The notes under the pieces are model-generated. The model did no database searches, was not told the DNA's origin, and saw only the letters and a program-made list of their open reading frames with translations. Positions 8,821 to 17,275 of a DNA stretch of 64,000 nt are shown here, piece after piece; position 1 is the stretch's first letter, and the number at the start of each line of letters is the position of its first letter. The stretch comes from an uncultured Erythrobacter sp. (lineage in GTDB: Bacteria; Pseudomonadota; Alphaproteobacteria; Sphingomonadales; Sphingomonadaceae): contig NZ_CANLMB010000002.1 of the NCBI RefSeq assembly GCF_947492365.1, positions 620,001 through 684,000 of the forward strand, written 5' to 3'. Position numbers and translations under genes: made by a program.

Positions 8821-10491
8821 ATGCCTCGTGCTTTTGCAATTGCCGCGCCTGCGCGCGATGCGCCGGTGGGTTCCCCTGCGGTGCGAAAGCCAGTAAATGG
8901 GTGTTTCATTCGGGGTATTAGACACTTGCCAGACGAAAACACACCGCCGCTCGCACCCTCCAGTTCGGGCTACAAACCCATTCCTTCCAAGGCCGCGACC
9001 GATACGTCCAGCGAGGGCATGTCGGCGTCACGCATCCTGTTCAGCGTGCGCCGCTGGTGGCGCGAGGACGTGGTCGGCACCGTCGATCAGGCGCAGGTGA
9101 TCGAGAAACGCCGCGCCGAATGCTCACTGTCCGAACGGTATCTGTTCATGACCGCGATGAGCGCCGGGATCGCGGTGCTCGGCCTGCTGTTGTCCTCGCC
9201 TGCCGTTGTGATCGGCGCGATGTTGCTCTCGCCGCTGATGGACCCGATTATGGGCCTCGGCTTTGCGCTGGCGATTGGCGATTATGACTGGCTGAAGAAA
9301 TCCGCGCGCAGCCTCGCCTGGGGTACGGCGATAGCCATCGGACTGACCGGCGCGCTTGTCTATCTCTCGCCGATCCAGACGATCACGCCAGAGATTGCCG
9401 CGCGGACCCAGCCCAACCTGTTCGACCTGTTTGTAGCGCTGTTTTCCGCACTCGCAGGCGCCTATGCGATGATCCGCGGGCGAGAGGGCACAATCGTCGG
9501 CGTGGCAATTGCGACCGCCTTGATGCCGCCGCTTGCAACGGTGGGCTTTGGCCTTGCGACGTGGAATTGGACGGTCTTTTCCGGCGCGCTGCTGCTCTAT
9601 GTGACCAACCTGATTACCATCGCGCTTACCGCATGGGGTATGGCGCGGCTTTACGGGTTCCAGACAAACCTGTCGGCGCGCAACACCGCGTTTCAGAATA
9701 TCGCGATTGTGACGGTGTTTGTGGGCCTCGCCATCCCGCTGGCATTGTCGCTGCAGAACATTGCGTGGCAAGCCAATGCCCAGCGGATCGTGCGCGCGGA
9801 GATTGTCGAGAAATTCGATTCCGATTCGCGCCTCAACGCGGTCGAGATCGAGTTCAAGGCTGATCCGGTGGCGATTGCTGCGACCGTGTTCACCCCGCGT
9901 CCCAATATCGATGCCGAGGCCGAGATCGAGCGCGCGCTAGCTGCGCGGCTAGAGCGTCCGGTCGAACTGACCCTGACGCAGTATCAGGTCCCGACCGGCG
10001 CGAGCGCGGCCGAGCAGGCCCAGCTTTCACAAGCCCGCGCGAGCGAGGAGGCTGCCGAGCTTGAACGGGCCGAGACATTGGCGACCCGACTTGCGCTGGT
10101 GGCCGGCGTCAGCGAGGATGACGTCACCGTCGACCGCACCCGCCGCCGCGCCACTGTGCGGGCAGAGCGGCTCGATGGCGCGACACTCGCCGCCTATCGC
10201 GCGCTGGAAATGCGCATCGCCGCGACCGAGCCGGACTGGACGATCGAACTGCTCCCGCCGATTGGCGAACTGCCTGCCGAAATCACCTTTGGCGAAGATG
10301 GCCCCACACCCGAAGGCGCGCAGGCGCTTGCAGTGATCGAATGGGCCTCCAAACGGATCGACCTGCCGATTGTGTTGATCGGCACGCCAGAGGAATCCAC
10401 CCAGGCCGCCGAGCTGCTCGCCCGGCGCGGCGTGAGCGTGACCGTCCGCAATGCTGGCGGCGTGCTGCGCGCGGAGTGGGGCGGGAGTTAG
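8821..10491 (+). CDS. DUF389 membrane protein
   Basis: A 556-residue inner-membrane protein of the DUF389 (TIGR00341-like) family, function unknown. The core at about 105-300 carries the family motifs GAMLLSPLMDPIMGLG and GVAIATALMPPLATVG with about six membrane helices. After it comes a soluble region of about 240 residues rich in Ala/Glu with a periplasmic, OmpA-like feel near the end (PIVLIGTPEES). The start is uncertain: ATG 8821 has AGGAAA upstream, but TTG 8926 and ATG 9019 are in frame and closer to the conserved core. It is divergent from telA, which may suggest a shared envelope-stress role. Confidence 0.8.
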   Translation: MPRAFAIAAPARDAPVGSPAVRKPVNGCFIRGIRHLPDENTPPLAPSSSGYKPIPSKAATDTSSEGMSASRILFSVRRWWREDVVGTVDQAQVIEKRRAECSLSERYLFMTAMSAGIAVLGLLLSSPAVVIGAMLLSPLMDPIMGLGFALAIGDYDWLKKSARSLAWGTAIAIGLTGALVYLSPIQTITPEIAARTQPNLFDLFVALFSALAGAYAMIRGREGTIVGVAIATALMPPLATVGFGLATWNWTVFSGALLLYVTNLITIALTAWGMARLYGFQTNLSARNTAFQNIAIVTVFVGLAIPLALSLQNIAWQANAQRIVRAEIVEKFDSDSRLNAVEIEFKADPVAIAATVFTPRPNIDAEAEIERALAARLERPVELTLTQYQVPTGASAAEQAQLSQARASEEAAELERAETLATRLALVAGVSEDDVTVDRTRRRATVRAERLDGATLAAYRALEMRIAATEPDWTIELLPPIGELPAEITFGEDGPTPEGAQALAVIEWASKRIDLPIVLIGTPEESTQAAELLARRGVSVTVRNAGGVLRAEWGGS

Positions 10492-10494
10492 CGT

Positions 10495-10513
10495 CGATCG
10501 TATCAAACGATCG
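10495..10513. terminator. Palindromic hairpin between convergent genes
   Basis: CGATCGT at 10495-10501 pairs perfectly with ACGATCG at 10507-10513 around an ATCAA loop, in the 30 bases between the DUF389 stop and the HTH gene stop. It lacks a clear T run; a weak bidirectional terminator is the simplest reading. Confidence 0.4.
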
Positions 10514-10521
10514 AACGATAT

Positions 10522-11034
10522 CTAGTCGCTCGCATACGCTGCTTTAGCCGCTTCAACCTGTGCCTCCTTCGCGTTTTTGACGATCGGCCGAATTGCGCGA
10601 AGTGAGCCGTCGTTCAATCTCGACTGCAGCAACCTATACGTTTCAAGAAGAACGCCGCGACGTTGCGCTACTGACCTTGGGGCATTCTGACCCATTGCAT
10701 AGCGATTGACGGTATTCTCGTCGCACCCCAACGATGCCGCAAGCTCAGTCTGCCTGAGCCCCAGACCGATCATCAATGCCATCAGAACACTGAATTCGGC
10801 TTTGGTTGAAAGATCGACGTTCAGAATGGCGTCCTGAAGATCGGCGATCCAGTTCCGAATCATGCAAAGCGAGGGGGAAGTGTCACTATCGCTGGCCGAT
10901 CGAACCCGGTCGTGAATCAGGCGTGTCGATTCGAGGCGAGAGACTTCTTCCGCCAGATCTGGAAAGCCGGAATCTCGCCTGTTAGCGCAGTTTATCGATT
11001 CGACCGAATTGGCTACGGATAGATGGTTTGGCAT
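10522..11034 (-). CDS. HTH (XRE-like) DNA-binding protein
   Basis: I start at ATG 11034 (MPNHLSVANS), which has GGGAG five bases upstream; the frame opens 17 codons earlier without such a site. The 170-residue product has an uncharacterised N-terminal half and a helix-turn-helix near 110-140: LRQTELAASLGCDENTVNRY, followed by AMGQNAPRSV, as in XRE/lambda-repressor type domains. It is divergent from the GNAT-like gene across a 182-base AT-rich spacer with repeats, so it probably regulates both. Base composition here looks lower in GC than its neighbours, hinting at acquisition. Specific family not recognised. Confidence 0.6.
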   Translation of the reverse strand: MPNHLSVANSVESINCANRRDSGFPDLAEEVSRLESTRLIHDRVRSASDSDTSPSLCMIRNWIADLQDAILNVDLSTKAEFSVLMALMIGLGLRQTELAASLGCDENTVNRYAMGQNAPRSVAQRRGVLLETYRLLQSRLNDGSLRAIRPIVKNAKEAQVEAAKAAYASD

Positions 11035-11074
11035 AAAAACTCCCAAGTTCAGTATGTTGTATGATTTCAGCGCT

Positions 11075-11158
11075 TGATAAAGCACTTTAATCGGATTTTC
11101 GCAAGGTATTTATCACGATTGATGTAGACAAATCTACTTGGAGATGTGTAAGTAGACA
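11075..11158. promoter_or_regulatory. Divergent promoter region with inverted and direct repeats
   Basis: The spacer between the HTH and GNAT-like genes is AT-rich. TGATAAA at 11075-11081 is mirrored by TTTATCA at 11109-11115. GTAGA at 11124-11128 and TCTAC at 11133-11137 form an inverted repeat around CAAA, and GTAGACA recurs at 11152-11158, 28 bases after its first copy at 11124. Such spaced repeats are typical of operators for a divergently encoded regulator; binding is inferred. Confidence 0.4.
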
Positions 11159-11216
11159 CCACTAACGGGGGCTAATGGCATTGAAGTGACAACCTGATTC
11201 GAAATTGGAGTAAGAT

Positions 11217-12110
11217 ATGACCAAGAAGTTCGAGATTGGTCTCGCTGGAGAGGCCGCCGGAAAGCGACACAATGCGATTGAGCTTGCTGCCGACGTTCGA
11301 GCTTGCCGAAAAGTCGCCCTGGAAGCCGGAAGTTGTTACCTGCTGCCGGAAACTGTCCACGGAATTGAAGAAGCCGTTCTTTCGCGCACTGCCCATGTAA
11401 GCAGGACCGATGGCGACGTGGACGGAATTTGTTTTCATAACCTGATCGATGTGACTCATCGCCGTTACGGGTCAGGATTGATCGAAACCTATCGCCTGAA
11501 TGAGCTGCGCGGCCTAACCGTCCTCCCGTCTGAACGTCGGCGTGAAACTGCGCACCGTTTGGTCCGTAGCGCACAATTTAAGGGTACAATCCTGTCACAC
11601 ATGAAACCCAATGCCTTTGCGCTGCGGGCCGTTGCGACCGTCGGCGCAATTCATCGAGAAAACATTGCAGCGCTTAATCTGGCGAAGCGGATGGGTGCGA
11701 TTATCACCCCGCCGGAAGGTCCCGTGGTGGATTCATCGCCTGCGCTGCGTGCATATTCTCAAGTGATCTACGAGCGTGTTCAGCGCATGAGTGTACCGAT
11801 ACCATTCCGCATCGCAGTTTTCCGCAATATCGACCTGGTCGAAGCAGCGCGGCTGCACCACATGGGGAGAGAAGAAGCCAACGTCTTTGGATACGGACAG
11901 CATACCGCCGTCGCATATGAACCCTCTGCAGACCTCTCGGACTGGCTCGACACGGCAGCCACCAGCTTGGCGCTTTCGGGTACGAATTACGGCATTGACG
12001 ATCAGTGGCTGTCGCGACTGGGCATCGACGATTGCGCCGACACCCGAGGCGAAGGCAACATATTCTTTGGGCGCATCACGCGCGAAATGAAGTACCATCT
12101 CGCAGCCTGA
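11217..12110 (+). CDS. Uncharacterised protein with GNAT-like features
   Basis: I do not recognise this 297-residue protein with certainty. Its middle reads like a GNAT fold: LRGLTVLPSERRRETAHRL (about 98-117) resembles the strand 4/loop/helix 3 acyl-CoA site, and HRENIAALNLAKRMGA (about 145-160) resembles the late N..A..LY.K.G motif. The C-terminal third (HHMGREEANVFGYGQHTAVAYE) matches nothing I know. The length exceeds a simple acetyltransferase; N-acyl amino acid or acyl-homoserine-lactone synthase-like enzymes share this fold and are alternatives. GGAG lies six bases before the ATG. It is divergent from an HTH gene and ends three bases from the convergent fatty-acyl-AMP ligase. Confidence 0.4.
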   Translation: MTKKFEIGLAGEAAGKRHNAIELAADVRACRKVALEAGSCYLLPETVHGIEEAVLSRTAHVSRTDGDVDGICFHNLIDVTHRRYGSGLIETYRLNELRGLTVLPSERRRETAHRLVRSAQFKGTILSHMKPNAFALRAVATVGAIHRENIAALNLAKRMGAIITPPEGPVVDSSPALRAYSQVIYERVQRMSVPIPFRIAVFRNIDLVEAARLHHMGREEANVFGYGQHTAVAYEPSADLSDWLDTAATSLALSGTNYGIDDQWLSRLGIDDCADTRGEGNIFFGRITREMKYHLAA

Positions 12111-12113
12111 TAA

Positions 12114-13880
12114 TCAGGCTGCCAACTCCAGCGGCACGATCTCGCCTGCCAGATAGAGCTTCTTTGCCTTGGCGCGGCTGAGTTTGCCTGAGCTGGTGCG
12201 CGGCAATGTGCGTGGGGGAACCAGTTCGACCACGCAGCTCATGCCGGTGACCGAGCGGACCTTGTCAGAGATCTGTTCGCGCAGTTTGACGCGCTCTATG
12301 GGATCGGAAACGCGGCAATGGACCAGCACGGCAGGCGCTTCTTCGCCGCCTTCTGTCTCGACCGCAAAGGCGGCAATATCGCCGTGGTTGAAGCCGGGCA
12401 GCTGCTCGACCGCCCATTCGATATCTTGCGGCCAGTGGTTCTTGCCGTTGATGATGATCATGTCCTTCGCGCGGCCCACGATGAACAGATATCCGTCCGC
12501 GACATAGCCCATATCGCCGGTGTCGAGCCAGTCGCCCTTACCTTCTTCAGTGCTTGGGACGAGGCAGGCTTCGGTCGCTTCCTCGTCGCGGAAATAGGAG
12601 TGCATCACACTAGGCCCGCGGCACCAGACCTTGCCGATCTGATGGTCGCCGCGCGCGGGGCCAACGCCCTCTTCCTCGGGTCCGCAAATGCGCACTTCCA
12701 TATCGGGCAGCGGCTTGCCGCAATTGACGATCGCGCGGTAGCGGGCCGGGCGCGAGATATCGCGCGGCGTGCCGGAGAGGCGCTCTTCCTCAACCAGCTC
12801 GACGCGGATGCCTTCGCCCGGCGGCATGACCGTGACGGCCAGAACCGCTTCGGCCAGACCATAGGAAGGGGTGAAGGCCGAAGCCTTGAAGCCCGCAGGT
12901 GCAAAAGCGTTGACGAAGCTTTGCATGACGTCGGGCCGGATCATGTCCGCGCCGTTGCCCGCAAGCCGCCAACGCGACAGGTCGAAGCGTTCAGCCACAT
13001 TGCTCTGGCTGGAAATGCGGCGCGCGCAAATGTCATAGCCGAAGGTCGGCGAGTAGCTGGCGGTGTTGCCCTTGTTGCGGCTGATCATGTCGAGCCATGC
13101 CAGCGGACGGCGGGCAAAGGCGTCGGGTTTCAGATAATCGACCGAGAACTGGTTGGCGATCAGCGACAGGAAACAGCCGACCAGTCCCATATCATGATAG
13201 AGCGGCAACCAGCTGACGCAGCGGTCATTCTCTTTCAAATCCATCGATACGGCATGGCCATAGAGATTGTGCAGCAAAGCCTCATGCGTGACCGCGACCC
13301 CGGTGGGGAAACGGGTCGAGCCGGAGGAATATTGCAGATAGCAAATGTCGTCGGGCTTGGTTTCGGGCAGGTCGACCTGCGGAGCGGCGCGTTTGGCAAA
13401 GTCCTGCCAGCTTTCGCCTGCACAGCCCTGTTTTGCAGCCGCAGAGGCAGCCATTTCGCCAATCTCTTCAGGATAGATCAGGATCGCCGGATCGGAGCTG
13501 TTGAGCTGCACCGCGAGCTGATCGATATAGCTTTCCTTGCCGCCGAATGTGGTCGGCAAAGGCAGCGGCACCGGCCAAGCACCGGCATAGACGCAGCCGC
13601 AGAACAAAGCGGCAAAGTCGGCGCAAGTCTCTGCGACCAGCGCGATCCGGTCCCCCGGCTTGATCCCGTATTCGATCAGGCGATAGGCCATTTCAATGCC
13701 GTCTTCGCGCATTTCAGAATAAGGGTACACACGCTCAAGCTGTCCACGCATATCGTGGAAATTGAGCCCCTTTTCGCTGCGGGCGGCGTAGTCAATGGCT
13801 TCGTTGAAGGTCGCAAACTGGGCGCGGATGCGCGGCAATTCGCAATCATTCGGCGTCGGCGTCAATGCGGCGTCGGTCAT
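12114..13880 (-). CDS. Fatty-acyl-AMP ligase (FAAL / FadD-like)
   Basis: A 588-residue adenylate-forming enzyme expected to activate fatty acids as acyl-AMP, usually for transfer to an acyl carrier protein. It has the P-loop-like motif YLQYSSGSTRFPTG (about 185-198), WLPLYHDMGLVG (about 225-236), the late GDMGYVADGYLFIVGR and KDMIIINGKNHWPQDIE, and ends with RTSSGKLSRAKAKKLY, which keeps the catalytic lysine region. The missing canonical TGTPKG-style motif and the PLYHDMGL signature favour FAAL over acyl-CoA ligase. No carrier protein, PKS or NRPS is adjacent; the only close neighbour is the convergent GNAT-like gene. Confidence 0.88.
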   Translation of the reverse strand: MTDAALTPTPNDCELPRIRAQFATFNEAIDYAARSEKGLNFHDMRGQLERVYPYSEMREDGIEMAYRLIEYGIKPGDRIALVAETCADFAALFCGCVYAGAWPVPLPLPTTFGGKESYIDQLAVQLNSSDPAILIYPEEIGEMAASAAAKQGCAGESWQDFAKRAAPQVDLPETKPDDICYLQYSSGSTRFPTGVAVTHEALLHNLYGHAVSMDLKENDRCVSWLPLYHDMGLVGCFLSLIANQFSVDYLKPDAFARRPLAWLDMISRNKGNTASYSPTFGYDICARRISSQSNVAERFDLSRWRLAGNGADMIRPDVMQSFVNAFAPAGFKASAFTPSYGLAEAVLAVTVMPPGEGIRVELVEEERLSGTPRDISRPARYRAIVNCGKPLPDMEVRICGPEEEGVGPARGDHQIGKVWCRGPSVMHSYFRDEEATEACLVPSTEEGKGDWLDTGDMGYVADGYLFIVGRAKDMIIINGKNHWPQDIEWAVEQLPGFNHGDIAAFAVETEGGEEAPAVLVHCRVSDPIERVKLREQISDKVRSVTGMSCVVELVPPRTLPRTSSGKLSRAKAKKLYLAGEIVPLELAA

Positions 13881-14014
13881 ATTGTTCAGCGATACCCGTA
13901 TGTTAATGCGTAAGCTGTCACGCTTTTAGACATCCCTTGTGGGATAGGCCAAACGGGCCGTCTCCCCTCATATCTTTTCCCATTTGATAAGGACTGTGGC
14001 ACGAATAAGGCGAA

Positions 14015-14671
14015 ATGGTGGCAGGTAAAGGCAAATCCTTCTCGCAAGAGCGCGAAATGCGGCGTTCCGAGCGCGGCAAAAAGGGCGCTCGAAAGGAGCG
14101 CAAGTCACGTCCGCTTGACGAGACGAGCCTGCGCGATCTGGCATTGTCCTATGTTGCGCGCTTTTCCACGACGGGGGCCAAGCTCGAACAATATCTCGCG
14201 CGCAAAATCCGCGAGCGGGGTGTGGCTGAAGACGAAGACGGCCGCGCCCGCGATCTGGACGTAACCGGCACCGTCACGCGCTTTATCGAGCTGGGCTATA
14301 TCGACGACGATGCCTATGCGCGCGGTCGCAGCCGTGATCTCACCGCGCGCGGATATGGCGCAAGGCGGGTCGAGCAGGCGCTCTGGGCTGCGGGTGTCGA
14401 GGAGCAGGTGCGCAGCGACAACGCCCCTGCCGAAGCCGAATGCCGCCGCGCGGCGGCTCTGCTGGCCAAGAAACGCCGCTTTGGGCCCTTCGCAATTGCG
14501 CAGGATGAAGACATGCCATCCGATCAGCGCCACAAGCAGCGCGAAAAACAGGTTGCCGCCATGCTGCGCGCTGGCCATCTATACGAGCATGTGCGGTTCA
14601 TCCTTGATGCATCCGCCGAGGACGAGATTGAGGAATGGCTTGAGGAGGCCGAAGATGATGGCGATTTTTGA
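14015..14671 (+). CDS. recX: RecX family regulatory protein
   Basis: RecX binds RecA filaments and limits recombination and SOS induction. The 218-residue protein has a Lys/Arg-rich N-terminal tail (1-35), then the three-helix repeats typical of RecX: LRDLALSYVARFSTTGAKLEQYL (split over about 38-60), IELGYIDDDAYARGRSRDL, and a third repeat ending HLYEHVRFILDA. The tail is longer than in enterobacterial RecX. It does not follow recA, as it often does. The DUF192 gene starts inside its last codons, so the two are co-translated. The alternative is a RecX-like orphan paralogue, but none is needed to explain it. Confidence 0.8.
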   Translation: MVAGKGKSFSQEREMRRSERGKKGARKERKSRPLDETSLRDLALSYVARFSTTGAKLEQYLARKIRERGVAEDEDGRARDLDVTGTVTRFIELGYIDDDAYARGRSRDLTARGYGARRVEQALWAAGVEEQVRSDNAPAEAECRRAAALLAKKRRFGPFAIAQDEDMPSDQRHKQREKQVAAMLRAGHLYEHVRFILDASAEDEIEEWLEEAEDDGDF

Positions 14672-15188
14672 CGCTTTGCTGCGGCGACCCGGCCTGCCGA
14701 TATTCGCGCCGATTGTGCTGTTCGCTGCTGCCTGCGCCCCTTCCGGCAGCGCGGGTGAGCCTTCTCCTGTTCCGGTCGCTCAAAACGAAGCGGCGACCCA
14801 TTCAGAATCAGGCCTTCGCTTGATCGACGTCACTGTGGTGAGCGGCGAGACGCGCCATTCCTTCGTCACCGAGCTTGCCGATACCAACGAAGCGCAGGCG
14901 CGCGGCATGATGTTCCGCACCGAAATGGGAGACGGGGAAGGAATGCTGTTCCCCTCCTACACTCCGCAAGCGCGCAGTTTCTGGATGAAGAACACCCCGC
15001 TGCCGCTCGACATCATCTTTATCGGCCCCGATTACCGGATCACCAATATCGAGGCGGGTGTGCCCTATTCGACCGACAGCGTGTATTCCGACGGGCTCTC
15101 GATTGCAGTGTTCGAGATTCGCGGCGGGCGGTCGGAAGAGCTTGGGATCAGCGCAGGCGATCTGGTCGAGTTTGAATTGGAAGATTAG
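14655..15188 (+). CDS. DUF192 lipoprotein
   Basis: Function unknown. The start is ATG 14655 or 14658, both served by GAGGAGG just upstream and lying inside the end of recX. The 177-residue product has a signal peptide with a lipobox-like LFAAAC near residue 25, a short linker, then the DUF192 domain (about 55-175): RGMMFRTEMGDGEGMLFPSY, FWMKNTPLPLDIIFIG and the closing GDLVEFE. It is probably anchored in the envelope. A long open frame extends upstream, but there it is only the shadow of recX. Its stop is followed directly by mosaic repeat copy A. Confidence 0.88.
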   Translation: MMAIFDALLRRPGLPIFAPIVLFAAACAPSGSAGEPSPVPVAQNEAATHSESGLRLIDVTVVSGETRHSFVTELADTNEAQARGMMFRTEMGDGEGMLFPSYTPQARSFWMKNTPLPLDIIFIGPDYRITNIEAGVPYSTDSVYSDGLSIAVFEIRGGRSEELGISAGDLVEFELED

Positions 15189-15440
15189 CTTTTCGCTCCC
15201 ACCTCCGTGGGCCGGGTGGGCCTTCGGCCCGTCTTCGACTCCCTCGCTAGACGTCCTTCGCTTCGCTACGGACCCGCTGCGGGCGGGCGGTCGCCCTTTG
15301 ACTGCCGTGACCAAGGTTCTGGATTGGGATGGTTGCGAGCCGGAGGCGAGCCAGCGCGCGACCGCGCGCCGCCGCTTATGCGGCGAAGCCAAGCGGGCCG
15401 GACGGCCCGCGCCCGGCGTCTGAGGGGGCAACAAACACAC
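15189..15440 (+). repeat. Mosaic palindromic repeat, copy A
   Basis: The non-coding stretch between the DUF192 and NDUFA12 genes is full of GC-rich hairpins. It opens right after the stop with CCCAC/GTGGG (15198-15211) around a CTCC loop, then GGGCC/GGCCC (15218-15230) around TTC, then GTCC/GGAC (15253-15273) around a loop containing TTCGCTTCGCTAC. CCTCGCTAGACG at 15242-15253 recurs in copy C. About 15374-15430 is nearly identical to the reverse complement of 31666-31715 in copy B. Loops are shared while stems differ between copies. Confidence 0.75.
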
Positions 15441-15484
15441 TAACCACGCTTGAAGCCAGTCTCGAAACCCACTATCCGCGCCCG

Positions 15485-15916
15485 ATGGCTATATTCGGCA
15501 AAATCTTCACTTGGTGGGATGGCGGGACGCTCGGCACCCATTGGTGGTCCACCCGCGTTGGCGGCGAGCATGTCGGCACCGATGCGCAAGGCAACAAATA
15601 TTACCGTGCCAAAGGGCGCGGCGGGCCGAACAATGGCTCCTACACGCAGAAAGAGCGCCGCTGGGTGATCTATAACGGCCCCAATGACGCCAGCCGCGTG
15701 CCCGCTGAGTGGCACGGATGGCTCCACGGATCGTTCGACGATGTGCCCGAAAGCTTTCTCCCACCTGCAAAGATATGGGAAGCGGATTACACCCCCAACG
15801 CCACCGGCACGCCGCAGGCTTACCGCCCCCAAGGCGCGCTGGAACGCGGCGGCAAACGCGCCTCTGCGGACGGCGATTACGAGGCTTGGGATCCTCTTGG
15901 GGAGCCGGAAGGCTAA
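15485..15916 (+). CDS. NADH:ubiquinone oxidoreductase subunit NDUFA12 family
   Basis: Accessory subunit of respiratory complex I, shared by alphaproteobacteria and mitochondria. The 143-residue product starts at ATG 15485 (MAIFGKIFTWWDGGTLGT); the frame continues upstream only through repeat sequence. Family hallmarks visible are GTDAQGNKYYRAK, RRWVIYNG, DASRVPAEWHGWLH and the late TGTPQAYRPQGALERGGKR. It is soluble and binds the matrix-side arm of the complex. The DUF2155 gene follows after 11 bases, an arrangement I associate with sphingomonads. Confidence 0.92.
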   Translation: MAIFGKIFTWWDGGTLGTHWWSTRVGGEHVGTDAQGNKYYRAKGRGGPNNGSYTQKERRWVIYNGPNDASRVPAEWHGWLHGSFDDVPESFLPPAKIWEADYTPNATGTPQAYRPQGALERGGKRASADGDYEAWDPLGEPEG

Positions 15917-15927
15917 GCACTATCTCT

Positions 15928-16440
15928 ATGCGCGCACGCCTTGCCCTCATTCCGCTTGCGAGCGTGCTGGTCTTGGCCGCTTGCGGCGAGACCGAGGCTG
16001 ATCCCGATGCGGAGGCTGTGGCTGTCCCGCTCGATGACGCGGCGCCGGAGCCTGCCGAAGGCGCAGGTGAGGGCGCAGGTGAGGGCGGGGTCACCGAAGT
16101 CGAAGGCGCAACCCCGATTGCCGAGCGCGTGGCCACGATCGGCCTGCTCAACAAGCGCAACAATGTCAGTCAGGATTTCGAGATCAGGACCGGCGAGACG
16201 ATCGAGCAAGGTCCGGTGATCGTGCGGCTTGAAAACTGTGAGCGCACAGCGCCGCATGAATTCCCGCAGGAAACGGGCGCTTTCGTTCAGGTCGACGTGC
16301 TCGAACGCGGCGCGGACGAGCACACGCGCATATTCTCAGGCTGGCTGTTCAAGGAAAATCCCAGCCTCAATATCGTCGAGCACCCGGTCTATGATGTCTG
16401 GGTCAAAGACTGCGCGATGAGCTTTCCCGGGGAAGAGTGA
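15928..16440 (+). CDS. DUF2155 lipoprotein
   Basis: Function unknown; the family is mostly alphaproteobacterial. The 170-residue protein has a signal peptide with lipobox LAAC near residue 19, an acidic Ala/Glu/Gly linker with a repeated EGAGEGAGEGG stretch (about 45-57), then the DUF2155 domain: ATIGLLNKRNNVSQDFEI, FVQVDVLE and IFSGWLFKENPSLNIVEHPVYDVWVKDC. Start ATG 15928 is chosen because it gives the signal peptide. Its last 52 bases overlap the convergent aat gene. Confidence 0.87.
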   Translation: MRARLALIPLASVLVLAACGETEADPDAEAVAVPLDDAAPEPAEGAGEGAGEGGVTEVEGATPIAERVATIGLLNKRNNVSQDFEIRTGETIEQGPVIVRLENCERTAPHEFPQETGAFVQVDVLERGADEHTRIFSGWLFKENPSLNIVEHPVYDVWVKDCAMSFPGEE

Positions 16441-17105
16441 TTCTCCGCTGAGCTGAACCGGCGATGCGCGGCATCGAGCCACAATTCGGGCTTCCCCCGC
16501 GCCTTTGCCAGCAAATCCAGATAGTCCGCCTGCGGCATCTCCACCGCGCCCATAGAGGCGAGGTGATCGGTCATGAACTGGCAATCGAGCAGGCTGAAAC
16601 CCGCCTCGCGCAGCATCGCCACCAGCCAGCACAGCGCGACCTTGCTGGCATTGTCGGCGAGGGAGAACATGCTCTCCCCGCAAAACACCGAATCGAAGGC
16701 GACCCCGTAAAGCCCGCCGACGAGCAGGAGATTGCCCTGTTCCTCGATCCAGCATTCGACCGAATGGGCATGGCCGGCGCGGTGCAGCTGGACATAGCTC
16801 GCCACAATCCTTTCGCTGATCCAGCTTTCCGGATGGCCCGGGCGCGGGGCAGAGCAGGCGCGGATCACATCATCAAAGGCGGTGTCGAGCGTGACGATAA
16901 AGCGGTCCGCGCGCAGCACTTTGCGAAGGCTCTTCGACACGCGCAGGCCATCGAGGGGGATAATGGCACGGTCGCGCGGCTCGACCCAGAAGACGTCTTC
17001 ATCCTCGCGCGTATCGGCCATCGGGAAAATCCCGCTGCGATAGGCGAGCAGCAGCGTTTCCACCGGAATTGCGTTGCGCGAGGCCGGGTTGATGGGCGAG
17101 TGCAT
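16389..17105 (-). CDS. aat: Leucyl/phenylalanyl-tRNA-protein transferase
   Basis: Adds Leu or Phe from tRNA to N-terminal Lys or Arg of proteins, marking them for ClpS/ClpAP degradation (N-degron pathway). I start at ATG 17105 (MHSPINPASR); the frame extends 22 codons further without family-like sequence. The 238-residue product has LLLAYRSGIFPMAD (about 18-31), WVEPRDRAIIPLDGL, SWISERIVASYVQLHRAGHAHSVECW, and GGLYGVAFDSVFCGESMFS, which are all diagnostic. Its 3' end lies inside the 3' end of the DUF2155 gene on the other strand. Confidence 0.93.
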   Translation of the reverse strand: MHSPINPASRNAIPVETLLLAYRSGIFPMADTREDEDVFWVEPRDRAIIPLDGLRVSKSLRKVLRADRFIVTLDTAFDDVIRACSAPRPGHPESWISERIVASYVQLHRAGHAHSVECWIEEQGNLLLVGGLYGVAFDSVFCGESMFSLADNASKVALCWLVAMLREAGFSLLDCQFMTDHLASMGAVEMPQADYLDLLAKARGKPELWLDAAHRRFSSAENHSSPGKLIAQSLTQTS

Positions 17106-17275
17106 GGCGGCGGTTTTACCAGACCGTGCCCGCGCGGCTAGTAACGAAACGACGAGGGGTGCTCCAGACATGGCCGGAACCCATGGCGGAATTGCTATTC
17201 GCCGCGCTCTGTTGGGTGAGAAGCAATGGATGGTTGCCTATTGCGCAGCGCTCCGATAAAGCGCGCTCCTCCTGC

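Noticed and set aside
10522-12110. Classical GNAT toxin-antitoxin module
   Set aside because: The genes are divergent rather than in one operon, the GNAT-like protein is far longer than known toxins, and the partner is XRE-like, not ribbon-helix-helix; kept only as an alternative.
12318-13913. 531-codon plus-strand frame
   Set aside because: Antisense to the clear fatty-acyl-AMP ligase; no recognisable domain.
15189-15440. CRISPR-like or insertion-sequence reading of the hairpin repeats
   Set aside because: No regular spacers, no transposase and no terminal repeats with target duplication; copies are mosaic.
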